A stretch of 64,000 nt of DNA, taken from positions 1 to 64,000 of the forward strand of contig WQYA01000004.1 of the NCBI GenBank assembly GCA_009781495.1. The letters are read 5' to 3'. Shown here piece after piece: positions 7,941-15,823 of this stretch (within the stretch, counting starts at the first letter, position 1; every line of letters starts with the position of its first letter). The stretch comes from Cystobacterineae bacterium. Lineage in GTDB: Bacteria > Myxococcota > Myxococcia > Myxococcales > Myxococcaceae. The notes beneath the pieces were generated by a model that was not told the origin of the DNA, ran no database searches, and worked only from the letters and a program-made list of their open reading frames with translations. The position numbers were made by a program, and so were the translations under genes.

Positions 7941-9263
7941 TCACTCTTCAAACAACGCGACGAGTGCTTCTGCTGTTTCTTCAAAACTCACGTTGCTGGC
8001 TGTAGACTGCTTTAGAAAGTCAATGATGGCGTCATATTTGTCTATGGCATAGTCCGTTCGAGGATCTGTCCCATATTGATAGGCACCCAACAGAATTAAA
8101 TCCCTTTGTTTTTCATAGGTTGCAAGGGCCTCCCGAAGTTTTCCCGCCGCCACTTTGTGCTCCTTGCTGACCACCTGGCTCATGACGCGCGACAACGAAG
8201 CCAAAACATCCATCGCAGGCCATTGGTTGCGCTCTGCAAGCGTGCGGTTGAGAATGAAGTGTCCATCCAAAATACCGCGCACTTCGTCCGCAATGGGCTC
8301 TTCCATGTCGCCACCGGCAACCAAAACCGTATAAATGGCCGTACATTTGCCCTTCTCTGAATTCCCAGTCCTCTCAAGAATTTTGGGGAGCATGGAAAAT
8401 ACCGAAGGGGGATATCCCTGGCGTGCAGGGGGTTCTCCTATGGCCAAACCAATTTCACGCTGCGCTCTTGCAAGACGCGTTACCGTATCCAACATGAACA
8501 AAACATTGCCTCCACGCTCGCGAAAGTATTCTGCAATGGAGGTCGCAACAAAACCGGCGCGCAAACGTACCAAAGAAGGCTGGTCCGAAGTCGCGCAAAC
8601 CACAATGGAACGTTTCAGCCCCTCTCCTAAAGCGTCTTCAACAAACTCTAAAACCTCACGGCCACGCTCCCCAATCAGCGCAATAACGGCCAACTCGGCA
8701 GCTGTGTTGCGCGCAATCTGCCCCATCAACGTGGACTTCCCAACACCGGAGCCTGCAAAAAGCCCAATGCGTTGCCCTTCTCCTACCGTCAGCAATCCAT
8801 CAATGCAACGTACACCCAAAGGCAGCGGCCTCAAAATACGTTGGCGCTTGAATGGATCTGGACAATCTCTGTCAACCGACCACTCCATCAACCCCTCTTG
8901 AGGCAAAGGACGGCCATCAATGGGCTCCCCTAAACCATTGAGTACGCGCCCCAACAAGGCATCTCCTACCCGAATGCTCAAAGGACGGCCTGTGGGAAGC
9001 ACTTCGCTGTCTGGACCTATGCCCCGCAACTCCCCTAGGGGCATCAGCATCACCTCATCCCCTTGAAAACCGACTACCTCAGATCTAATGGCTGCACGTC
9101 CACGCCCCTTAATATAGCATAACTCGCCTACACGCACGTTGGGTACAGCAGCTTTAATCACCAAACCCGTCAGCTCCGTCACCCGCCCACGAATGCTGCA
9201 CAATTGCGCATTCTTCAGCAAATTTTGATAGCGCCCCCATGAGACGGCAAGGCCCATGCTCAA
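7941..9263 (-). CDS. sctN: type III secretion ATPase SctN (FliI/YscN family)
   Basis: A 440-residue F1-beta-like ATPase. Walker A is GSGVGKST at residues 171-178; the Walker B region is 'NVLFMLDTVTRLARAQREIG', and the 'GEPPARQGYPPSVF' family signature follows. It energises unloading of chaperones and unfolding of substrates at the cytoplasmic face of the export apparatus. It starts with a four-base overlap with the upstream sctL. Length and motifs fit SctN and FliI equally; the surrounding rod (SctI) and ring (SctJ) genes argue for an injectisome. Confidence 0.97.
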   Translation of the reverse strand: MSMGLAVSWGRYQNLLKNAQLCSIRGRVTELTGLVIKAAVPNVRVGELCYIKGRGRAAIRSEVVGFQGDEVMLMPLGELRGIGPDSEVLPTGRPLSIRVGDALLGRVLNGLGEPIDGRPLPQEGLMEWSVDRDCPDPFKRQRILRPLPLGVRCIDGLLTVGEGQRIGLFAGSGVGKSTLMGQIARNTAAELAVIALIGERGREVLEFVEDALGEGLKRSIVVCATSDQPSLVRLRAGFVATSIAEYFRERGGNVLFMLDTVTRLARAQREIGLAIGEPPARQGYPPSVFSMLPKILERTGNSEKGKCTAIYTVLVAGGDMEEPIADEVRGILDGHFILNRTLAERNQWPAMDVLASLSRVMSQVVSKEHKVAAGKLREALATYEKQRDLILLGAYQYGTDPRTDYAIDKYDAIIDFLKQSTASNVSFEETAEALVALFEE

Positions 9264-9979
9264 TCTGCCTTTCCAGAAGCGTTGGCCTCAAACAACGTGC
9301 GCAAAGCTTTGAATTGGGTTTCGAGTTGAGCATCAATAACTCCAAACTCGGTTTGCACAATGCAACCCCCTGGCTGTACCTCAGCATCGTCACGAATGGC
9401 TATGTCAACGCTGCGTCCAATCAGCTCTATCAATTCAGAACGCTTCTCTCTGAGCAACTTGGCATCCTTCGGATGAACACGCACAAGCATGGCCTTGGCT
9501 GTTCGCAAATTTTCAATGGCGTTTGCACAAATTTCCAAAAGCAGCTTTGGATCGCGTTCCAAATCTCTGCCTATCACTTTCTCAGCAATTCGGCAGGCCA
9601 ACTCAATGAGCTCTGGTTCGGCCTCTGCCAACATCATTCCCACCTGCATCTTCGCCTTGGCCAACTCCGTGGCTGCCTGGGTTGCAACTTCTGCCAAAGC
9701 TTCTTCGCGTGTTTCCTGAAAAATAACTGCTCGCTGGCGCTCAGCCTCAGCCAACAATTCTTGAGCTTTTTGTTGGGCCTCTTCAATAATCTCTTCGGCT
9801 TTCGAGCGCGCTTCTATCTCTTTCACCGTTACAAGACGGGAAGGCACAACAGGAGGGCGCGTAGCGGAGGGAAACCGGGGCGAGGCTATAGATTCAAGAC
9901 CAGACACACTGTTCACCAAATCCTCGCGAATGATTTTCCCTAGGCTTCTGGGCGGGCCTTTGTTGTCAGTATCTGCCAT
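9260..9979 (-). CDS. sctL: ATPase stator protein SctL (FliH family)
   Basis: A 239-residue soluble protein. A short N-terminal region is followed by a long charged helix (about residues 45-110, 'KEIEARSKAEEIIEEAQQKA') and a C-terminal globular domain with the FliH/V-ATPase E-like pattern. SctL holds the SctN ATPase and links it to SctQ. It precedes sctN with a four-base overlap, as in fliH-fliI. Assignment is firm by motif and order. Confidence 0.92.
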   Translation of the reverse strand: MADTDNKGPPRSLGKIIREDLVNSVSGLESIASPRFPSATRPPVVPSRLVTVKEIEARSKAEEIIEEAQQKAQELLAEAERQRAVIFQETREEALAEVATQAATELAKAKMQVGMMLAEAEPELIELACRIAEKVIGRDLERDPKLLLEICANAIENLRTAKAMLVRVHPKDAKLLREKRSELIELIGRSVDIAIRDDAEVQPGGCIVQTEFGVIDAQLETQFKALRTLFEANASGKAD

Positions 9980-9998
9980 GCTTTATCTCCACAACATT

Positions 9999-11828
9999 CT
10001 AGCTCTTGCGATTTGGTTTTTCTCCAATATCTTTCTGAACACGGTAACCCTGTGTAGCGTTATCACCTTCTTGTCTTATGGAGCCTACCCCTTCTGCTGT
10101 ACGCTTGCGAGGAACAGACTGCAGTGCCGGCACACGAACCACCGACGATTTGCCGATAAAACCTTTGTGGTCCGTCCGTTCCTCTTTGTGTGCCGACACA
10201 CGAGCAACAGCTGATTTGTCGGTGAAACCTTTGTGGTCCGTTCGCTCCTCTTTGTGTGCCGGCATACGAGCAACAGACGATTTGCCAGCGGTCTCATGCT
10301 GGCCTGTTGTTCTGAACGACGGCAGAGGCAACACCGGCCGCTCTGTGCTGGCGGTTACCGTCACATCTTGAACTTTTGTTTTGGACGGAGGTGGGGGCGG
10401 CAATCGCTTTGCTCTCACTTCAGACGGAGGCACGGCCAACTGCTTTGCACTGGCTGCTTGAGACGAAGGTGGGGGCAACAATCGCTTCACTCTCACTTCA
10501 GACGGGGGCACGGCCAACTGCTTTGCACTGGCCGCTTGAGACGAAGACGGGGGCGGCAATCGCTTCGCTCTCACTTCAGACGGGGGCAAGGCCAACTGCT
10601 TTGCACTGGCTGCTTGAGGCGGGGGAGAGGAACCCAAGCGTTCCGGTATCTGCGGTTTTGGCAGTCGATTGGGGTGGCTGCGCGGCTGAGAAACCGCTGC
10701 GACATTTTCTCTCTGACTGCCAGGACGCACAAGCTTTGAAGGCGTAGGTTCAGGAAGCTTTCGGGCCGACAAACGAGAGGGCTTTATATTTGGCGGCGCC
10801 GGCAAACGCGCAGAAGCCATACCTAGGGAAGAACTGGGGGCAAGTCTCTTTTGGCCAGGCAGCTGAGCGATGGATACTTCAGGGCTGGGCAAAATAAATG
10901 GACGTTCAAGAAATCCTCGTTTTGCCAAAAACTCAAGTTGTTCAAGAAGATCCTCCTTCCCACCATCCGCGCGAATTTTCTTTTCTTTTTCTTTTTCAAA
11001 CCAGTTGGCCAACAACTTGCCCAACTCTCCTTCATATCGCCGTGTCATTTTAGAGGCAAAATCGACGGATTCCGCCAAACAAGCTTTTATAATACGCCGT
11101 GCACCCGCGCTCCGAATCGCCGAAGAAGGACTTTCCATGGCACCATATAATTCCAACAATCTACGCGCATCGTTGGCTTGCAAATGGCGCGTCCCGGCCG
11201 CTTCACAAGCTTTTTGAGCAAGCATTCTTTGGTCGGGTGGAAGCACGTCGAAAAAATTCTGACGTTCGCCGCTGGGCAATCCTGCCAATGCCGTGGCAAA
11301 CACACGAACGCCCATTCGGTCACAAACGGTAATCAGTTCCCCAGGTTGCAGGCCCATCACATCTTCAAACCTAAAGTGAGCGCTGACAGAAGCATTCTGA
11401 AGTTTTTCTTCAAGTTTCCAACGTACAATGGAAAGGACCTCTGCTCTGGGCTCCCTGTGCATCTGCGTTTCTTGAAAACCAGGAAGTGCAGCTTGAACGG
11501 AATGCGCCAAAGCAGAAGGCAACGTGCGCAAAACAACTTCAGCAACAACAGGTTTTTCTTTGCTCAACAATTCAGCCAGGTGTTTTGGATCTGCTGTGGC
11601 AAGCCTCTTGCGCCGCATGCTGAGCATACGACGCATCTTCTGCACCAAAAAAGGAATCCTCTGCTCCTTGGGAATGGCGCGAAAAGCTCCAGAGCGATGC
11701 TTCAAAAGCTCTGCTTCTTCTTCAGGTAAAAACTGAAATGCCTCATCGGCCCAAGCGCCACCAAAAACAACGGAGGCCAAAAGCAACATGGTCTGTCGCT
11801 TGGAAAGTGAAGCAAAGTAGTGTTCCAC
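9999..11828 (-). CDS. FliG-like protein with long repeat-rich C-terminal tail
   Basis: A 609-residue protein. Residues 1-310 read as all three FliG domains: an N-terminal region ('LSKRQTMLLLASVVFG'), a middle repeat ('LAELLSKEKPVVAEVVLRTL') and a C-terminal region ('FRFEDVMGLQPGELITV', then 'FFDVLPPDQRMLAQKACEAAG'), which matches the FliG torque domain pattern. Residues about 340-609 form a Pro/Ser/Lys/Arg-rich tail with two tandem repeat families (26-residue and 22-residue units). In flagella FliG joins FliF to FliM; here the gene lies between sctJ and sctL, the fliF-fliG-fliH position. Injectisomes normally have no FliG. The likely role is as an adaptor between the SctJ ring and SctQ. The tail is of unknown function. 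Confidence 0.75.
   Translation of the reverse strand: MEHYFASLSKRQTMLLLASVVFGGAWADEAFQFLPEEEAELLKHRSGAFRAIPKEQRIPFLVQKMRRMLSMRRKRLATADPKHLAELLSKEKPVVAEVVLRTLPSALAHSVQAALPGFQETQMHREPRAEVLSIVRWKLEEKLQNASVSAHFRFEDVMGLQPGELITVCDRMGVRVFATALAGLPSGERQNFFDVLPPDQRMLAQKACEAAGTRHLQANDARRLLELYGAMESPSSAIRSAGARRIIKACLAESVDFASKMTRRYEGELGKLLANWFEKEKEKKIRADGGKEDLLEQLEFLAKRGFLERPFILPSPEVSIAQLPGQKRLAPSSSLGMASARLPAPPNIKPSRLSARKLPEPTPSKLVRPGSQRENVAAVSQPRSHPNRLPKPQIPERLGSSPPPQAASAKQLALPPSEVRAKRLPPPSSSQAASAKQLAVPPSEVRVKRLLPPPSSQAASAKQLAVPPSEVRAKRLPPPPPSKTKVQDVTVTASTERPVLPLPSFRTTGQHETAGKSSVARMPAHKEERTDHKGFTDKSAVARVSAHKEERTDHKGFIGKSSVVRVPALQSVPRKRTAEGVGSIRQEGDNATQGYRVQKDIGEKPNRKS
10130..10290 (-). repeat. 66-bp tandem repeats in the FliG-like gene
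   Basis: Two to three copies of a 66-base unit (marker ACCTTTGTGG at 10161 and 10227), encoding a 22-residue motif containing HKEERTDHKGF and a Lys-Ser-x-Val-x-Arg segment. It is basic and hydrophilic, at the far C-terminus of the FliG-like protein. Confidence 0.8.
10375..10630 (-). repeat. 78-bp tandem repeats in the FliG-like gene
   Basis: Three near-identical units with a spacing of exactly 78 bases (marker CACTTCAGAC at 10416, 10494 and 10572). Each encodes 26 residues with the pattern SEVRAKRLPPP-SSQAASAKQLA. The in-frame period and high DNA identity indicate recent expansion and possible length variation between strains. Confidence 0.85.
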
Positions 11829-11859
11829 GGAAAGAAAACAACCTTTCTAAGAAAAAAGC

Positions 11860-12627
11860 CTATTTCGCTCTCGCTGCCGCACGGCTTTTAAAAACAATCC
11901 ATATGCAAATACCCAGCATGAGCAAAATCAACGAACCACCTACGGCAACGATGATACGAAATTGATCCGCACTGTCCTTGGTCATCTGCAAACCCAACAC
12001 CGCCTTCAAACGCTGATGTATATCCAACTCTGCTTGGGGAGGAGCTGCTCGCACCATGAGAACTTGGACTGCCCCCGGCGCCAATTGCGGCACCGCTGCC
12101 GCCACAAAACGCTGTATGGCGGCTTCTTCTATGGGTGGCTTCTCTTCTCCCGGCACGCGATATTTCATAAACACCGACGCTGAAGGCCTGGGCTTATCTG
12201 CTTCAGGCACCAAGTCATTCGCTTCCGGCAACATCACCAAAGTCCTGACTTCCAAAATTCCAGGAATTCGATTGAGCGCATTCGAAATCTCCCCACCCAA
12301 AGCCTCCAGCAACATCGCCCGCTCCTCCACCTGCGTCGGAATCATCCCCTTGTTCTTCTTAAACAAAGAAAGCCCGTCTGCACGAACGCGAGGCAAAGAA
12401 TTGTCCGTCAACAACTGTACAGCATTCACCAGGTCTGCTTTTGCAACGCTGATGATATAGGTAGGATCATCCCCTTCACTGCGCTGCTTCGACGCCGAAA
12501 TACCGTTACGCTGCAACAATACATAAATCTCGTTGGCTTCTTCCTCAGACAAGTCGTGTTGCAAATCTTCCGTGCAAGCAAGCAAACCCATAGCCAATAA
12601 GACAACAAACCCATATTTTCGAAACAT
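11860..12627 (-). CDS. sctJ: inner-membrane ring lipoprotein SctJ (YscJ/PrgK family)
   Basis: A 255-residue lipoprotein. The signal sequence ends in the lipobox LLAC at residues 15-18. Two ring-building motifs follow, typical of YscJ: the first ('EANEIYVLLQRNGISASKQ') and the second ('LEALGGEISNALNRIPGILEVRTLVMLPE'). A C-terminal transmembrane helix (about 225-246) ends in a short basic tail. It forms the inner ring of the basal body. It is much shorter than FliF, so this is an injectisome ring. GAGGGCTT precedes the ATG. It is the first gene after an intrinsic terminator and leads the base operon. No sctD partner is present. Confidence 0.95.
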   Translation of the reverse strand: MFRKYGFVVLLAMGLLACTEDLQHDLSEEEANEIYVLLQRNGISASKQRSEGDDPTYIISVAKADLVNAVQLLTDNSLPRVRADGLSLFKKNKGMIPTQVEERAMLLEALGGEISNALNRIPGILEVRTLVMLPEANDLVPEADKPRPSASVFMKYRVPGEEKPPIEEAAIQRFVAAAVPQLAPGAVQVLMVRAAPPQAELDIHQRLKAVLGLQMTKDSADQFRIIVAVGGSLILLMLGICIWIVFKSRAAARAK

Positions 12628-12655
12628 AAGCCCTCAAAGCCTATATGAAACCCCC

Positions 12656-12680
12656 AAAAAAAGCGGCTCAAAAGAGCCGC
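12656..12680 (-). terminator. intrinsic terminator or attenuator between sctI and sctJ
   Basis: On the minus strand GCGGCTC-TTTT-GAGCCGC is followed directly by seven T. This 7-bp GC-rich stem with U-tract lies between the rod gene sctI and sctJ, only 28 bases before the sctJ start. It would end the sigma/rod transcript, with partial readthrough into the base operon unless a promoter lies inside this short gap. Confidence 0.8.
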
Positions 12681-12773
12681 CTTCCAAAAAAAAATACCCC
12701 GACGAGCCAAGCTTTAAAAAAATCACTTCCCTAAAGAAAACCCTTGTCCATGGCTGATGCGAAAAAACCAAAA

Positions 12774-13328
12774 TTAAACTTGCGTCTTCAAGGTGTCTTT
12801 TAGGCCCGAGGTTGTCTTTTCTACTATTTTGCTCGTTAAGTCCATTTCTTGGCTGTATTTATACATGCTGGCCTGCAAGCCTAACAATTCTGTATTGGAA
12901 AACTTCTTCCCCTGCAATGCAGAGCCAATCAGCTTGTCTAAGGACGCTTGCCCCTTTTCAACACCATCCATCAAACTCGTCAAATTGCGAGTCGTCAGCG
13001 AAGAAGCCGCTGCTTGCGTGGTGGATTCTGTTGTCCGCGCTTTGCCCGTCTCGCTCAATGCCTGGGTCCGTATTTTGCCCATGCGCGCCTTGTCCGTTTT
13101 GGCAATTTCACCCGCATCTCTCACAATATCCGCTTTGTTCAGTGCATGGGCTGCCTGAACCTGTGAAACCGACTGCACCTGACGAATATGGCCAACTTTG
13201 CTTTCTGTCTGCGCGCTCAATGCCTCGTCAAATTTGCTTGGGCCCTGTTTGGCCTGTTGGGTCACTTGCTCTGGAAGCTTTTGCTGCGCCGCCTGCGCTG
13301 CTGCTACCCCCGTGAGTGGTTCCGCCAT
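12774..13328 (-). CDS. sctI: inner rod protein SctI (YscI/PrgJ family)
   Basis: A 184-residue protein. The first 110 residues are Ala/Gln/Lys-rich and low in hydrophobics, as in secreted rod or needle proteins. The last 45 residues ('LLGLQASMYKYSQEMDLTSK' to the terminus) match the SctI C-terminal helix that polymerises in the rod. Rod proteins connect the export gate to the needle and are early substrates. The ATG is preceded by AAAGAGGAGAGAGAACC, a strong ribosome binding site, which supports this start although it lies 101 bases inside the 3' end of the sigma factor gene. It is longer than YscI (115 residues) because of its N-terminal extension. Confidence 0.85.
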   Translation of the reverse strand: MAEPLTGVAAAQAAQQKLPEQVTQQAKQGPSKFDEALSAQTESKVGHIRQVQSVSQVQAAHALNKADIVRDAGEIAKTDKARMGKIRTQALSETGKARTTESTTQAAASSLTTRNLTSLMDGVEKGQASLDKLIGSALQGKKFSNTELLGLQASMYKYSQEMDLTSKIVEKTTSGLKDTLKTQV

Positions 13329-14061
13329 GGTTCTCTCTCCTCTTTAAAGTTGTCTCATCTGATTGTCGTGTATCCTCCACCAAAAGTTGCTTCAATTTTT
13401 CAATTGCACGCGCATGTAACCGAGAAGCCCAGCTTTTGGATTGCCCTATCGCTGCACCCGCCTCCTCCAAAGTCTTCGAATCAAAATAATAAGCCTGCAA
13501 CAATCTGCGTTCCTTCTCGGCCAACATCCCCATCGCTTTGCGAATACGCTTCTTGGTCTCTTCAAACTCCAAACGCTCTTCTATAGAAAATCGATCGCTG
13601 GCTATCTGCAGGCTTTCTGCCGCATCCAAGCTCGTCGCATAAATAATGGCCAAACCTGAAACAGCACTCGAAATTTCTCCCACATCTTCCGCAAATGAGC
13701 TGTGCACACCCGCATCTCTGTCTGAAAGATTGCTCAAATAGGCATTCGAACGCTCGGCGCCTAAAGCGTGTACGTCTGAGCTGAGTATGCCCATCTTCCT
13801 TAGCCCATCAAAAATAGCCCCCTTCACCCTATAATGTGCAAAAGTTAGAAAGTTCGCCCCCATGCTCGGATCAAATCGCTCCGCTGCCTCCAATAACCCC
13901 ATGTGCCCATAGGCCATCAGCTCATCTAAATCTACTTGGAAACGAAATTGCCTGCATATACCTGTAGCAATGGACCTCACATAGGGTCCATATTTTTCTA
14001 GGAGCTGATTTTTGTTCTCCCCGAATTTTTCCAAAACGACTCCTATTCCGCCTTCGACCAA
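13228..14061 (-). CDS. FliA-like sigma-70 family factor
   Basis: A 277-residue sigma factor. Region 2 is clear ('LDELMAYGHMGLLEAAERFD' and 'NFLTFAHYRVKGAIFDGLRK'), and region 4 has a helix-turn-helix ('TLEEAGAAIGQSKSWASRLH'). The layout and the 'RVKGAIFDGLR' motif are those of the FliA/WhiG (sigma-28) group, which in flagellated bacteria turns on late genes. About 40 hydrophilic Gly/Ser/Thr-rich residues extend past region 4 and overlap the start of sctI by 101 bases in another frame. It probably directs transcription of T3S needle or substrate genes. It overlaps the upstream small gene by 19 bases. Confidence 0.9.
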   Translation of the reverse strand: MVEGGIGVVLEKFGENKNQLLEKYGPYVRSIATGICRQFRFQVDLDELMAYGHMGLLEAAERFDPSMGANFLTFAHYRVKGAIFDGLRKMGILSSDVHALGAERSNAYLSNLSDRDAGVHSSFAEDVGEISSAVSGLAIIYATSLDAAESLQIASDRFSIEERLEFEETKKRIRKAMGMLAEKERRLLQAYYFDSKTLEEAGAAIGQSKSWASRLHARAIEKLKQLLVEDTRQSDETTLKRRENHGGTTHGGSSSAGGAAKASRASDPTGQTGPKQI

Positions 14062-14414
14062 ATTCTTTCAAGCGTCTCTTGCAGCCGAGGATCTCCCTCT
14101 ATATCCTGGGTTATCTTCTGCGTGAGCGTCTTTGAATTCGTGCGAACGATTTCACGAAGAATGTTGGCAACCAAGTGCCGCGTCGCCTCTTCTTTCGTTT
14201 TGATGGCCCCATCTCTAAACTGCCGAGCAATTTCCGCAGCCTGCGCAACAACAGGATCGCCTCTGCCCACCACAGCCCCTACCTCCCCTAGTGAAATGGT
14301 AGGCGCTATCCGCTCTACCTTTGCCTGAAACGCAGAACCTTCCGCCTTCTTCGCAGAAGCCAACCCTCGGGCTGCACCCGCTCCTCTTTTGCCACCTATC
14401 TTGCCAACTGCCAT
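14043..14414 (-). CDS. small protein upstream of the sigma factor, possible anti-sigma
   Basis: A 123-residue basic protein starting at the ATG at 14414, which has GTGGAG five to six bases upstream; the ORF-track start 18 bases earlier has no binding site. Residues about 60-95 are helical, with the pattern 'AAEIARQFRDGAIKTKEEAT', loosely like the FlgM anti-sigma segment (a short helix, Gly, then an acidic-basic helix). It overlaps the sigma gene by 19 bases, an arrangement expected of a regulator pair. The similarity is weak and judged by eye; a chaperone or structural role is equally possible. Confidence 0.5.
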   Translation of the reverse strand: MAVGKIGGKRGAGAARGLASAKKAEGSAFQAKVERIAPTISLGEVGAVVGRGDPVVAQAAEIARQFRDGAIKTKEEATRHLVANILREIVRTNSKTLTQKITQDIEGDPRLQETLERIWSKAE

Positions 14415-14446
14415 GGGAACTCCACAAACCATTCAAAATATGACAC

Positions 14447-14896
14447 TCAACTCTGACCCCTGGGCTTCGCCTTCACAAACAAACCCTTCTCTCTGCAATC
14501 CAACAGCGAATCCGCAAACTTCGCCGCATCACTGTCAGGCTCCATCACCTTCGCCTGCTGCAACTCCTTGAGGGCAGCTGCTTCCTTGCCCATAAACAAC
14601 AGGGCCTCCCCTACATGCACATGCGGCAATGCAGACTTGGGCGCCAACCGCTGCGCCACTCTAAATGTCTGCAAAGCCTTCTCGAATTTCCCCTGCACCA
14701 AATCCAACGTCCCCAGCGCAAGTTGCGGAACTTCACTCTTGGGCATCAAAAGCGCTGCCCCTGTAAACACTTCTTGCGCCTCCCCAAAACGCCCCATGTC
14801 CATCCATAAATAGCCTGTCTCCAACAGGATTCTCGCCTGAATCTTTGTCGTGGGCACCAGACTGCCTAAAATTCCTGAGGACGTTTCTGTTGTCAT
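14447..14896 (-). CDS. TPR protein, possible SctG-like needle co-chaperone
   Basis: A 149-residue protein if started at the ATG at 14896 (MTTETSSGIL); the ORF track begins 17 codons earlier with a sequence unlike the rest. Residues 25-130 form about three TPR motifs ('GYLWMDMGRFGEAQEVF', 'GKFEKALQTFRVAQRLAPKS'). It is similar in kind to the SycD-like protein at the other end of the cluster. Position just downstream of the needle candidate suggests an SctG-type needle chaperone, which is also a TPR fold. The fold is fairly sure; the role is inferred. Confidence 0.7.
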   Translation of the reverse strand: MTTETSSGILGSLVPTTKIQARILLETGYLWMDMGRFGEAQEVFTGAALLMPKSEVPQLALGTLDLVQGKFEKALQTFRVAQRLAPKSALPHVHVGEALLFMGKEAAALKELQQAKVMEPDSDAAKFADSLLDCREKGLFVKAKPRGQS

Positions 14897-15029
14897 AACT
14901 CCAAACCTATTCCAAACACATGGGCTTAAACAAGCAAAGCCAACCATCGCCTAGCCCTTTTTTGAAACCTCCCCCTGGAAAATATGTATGCCTATGCCTC
15001 CCAACACGCCTTCGCCTCATATACTCCAG

Positions 15030-15058
15030 AAAAAAGGCGACCCCTTTCGAAGCCGCCT
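15030..15058 (-). terminator. intrinsic terminator after the needle-candidate gene
   Basis: On the minus strand AGGCGGC, a loop, GTCGCCT (7-bp stem with one G-T pair) and then TTTTT. It lies 23 bases after the stop of the 184-residue candidate needle gene, so that gene and the small gene before it form a separate transcript from the TPR/sigma/rod genes. Confidence 0.65.
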
Positions 15059-15080
15059 CTTGCTCCAACCCAATCCATCA

Positions 15081-15635
15081 CTAGCGCAAGTTGGAAATGC
15101 TGTTCTTCGCCGTGTCGTGCCGCGTCTTCATCGCGTTGGAAAGTGAGGAAAATACCAGGTTCTCACGCTGAAGCGCCGCCTGCATGCTCAACAATTGCTT
15201 GTTCTCGTCTTGCTGCGTCTTCAGGTTGGCATCAAAACCGGCCATATCTGAGGTGCCAGCAACCGAAGAGGTGCTTGATCCTGAAGGCACCCCCCCGGTT
15301 GTCGCCACACCCGGAGTCGTCACCGTCGTGCCCAATGTATTGCTCGTAAAGCCTGCATAGGTGGCGTTGACTGCACCCGGAGCATAGGAAACAGCTCCCG
15401 AAGATTGCTGATTGTTCAACGTGTTCACAGAAGAAACCGCTGCACTGACAATGGCAGGCCCTCCTACGAAAGCATTGCCGGCAATGCCCAACCCTGAGCC
15501 TACCACACCCGCCGCAGCACCCAGCCCCGCTTGAATCCGGTTCCCAAACGATAAATCCGGCGTCTGCCGGCCTACTGAAATGTTGGTCGACAAAGGCAAT
15601 GCCGAACCTGTGTTGATACGATTGACCCCTGACAT
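15081..15635 (-). CDS. candidate T3S needle or filament subunit
   Basis: A 184-residue Gly/Ala/Ser/Thr-rich protein without a signal peptide. Its C-terminus (from 'FSSLSNAMK' to the last Arg) shares a spaced pattern S-N-x2-K-x3-D-x5-I-x-N-x-R with the extreme C-terminus of PrgI, recalled from memory, ending at the same residue. The C-terminal 45 residues are helical, as in needle subunits. The N-terminal 130 residues are extended and low-complexity, unlike the 80-residue SctF family. The ATG has GGAGG six bases upstream, and a terminator follows the gene. It may be a long needle protein, a filament or another secreted structural protein. Confidence 0.5.
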   Translation of the reverse strand: MSGVNRINTGSALPLSTNISVGRQTPDLSFGNRIQAGLGAAAGVVGSGLGIAGNAFVGGPAIVSAAVSSVNTLNNQQSSGAVSYAPGAVNATYAGFTSNTLGTTVTTPGVATTGGVPSGSSTSSVAGTSDMAGFDANLKTQQDENKQLLSMQAALQRENLVFSSLSNAMKTRHDTAKNSISNLR

Positions 15636-15720
15636 AAAAAACCTCCAAAAATTAAGTTTAAATCTTTCTAACTGCTACCTTCAAAACCCGACCATCTCGA
15701 ACTCGCCCTTCCTGCAGAAA

Positions 15721-15728
15721 TTATCGCC
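15721..15728 (-). promoter_or_regulatory. possible sigma-28-type -10 box
   Basis: GGCGATAA on the minus strand, about 86 bases before the candidate needle gene, is one base off the enterobacterial FliA -10 consensus GCCGATAA. No good TAAA-type -35 box is visible at the expected spacing. It is noted only because a FliA-like sigma factor is encoded in the same cluster. Confidence 0.2.
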
Positions 15729-15823
15729 CAAAACCCTAAAAGGTTGCTCCCTTCTCAACATTATTTCAAAAAAACAACCCCCATATGCCCAAACACCTGC
15801 TAACCCCCCCCCCATACAAAACC

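Noticed and set aside
246-12627. Reading the locus as a true flagellar operon
   Set aside because: The ring gene is a short YscJ-type lipoprotein, a SctI-type rod gene is present, and no hook, rod or flagellin genes are visible.
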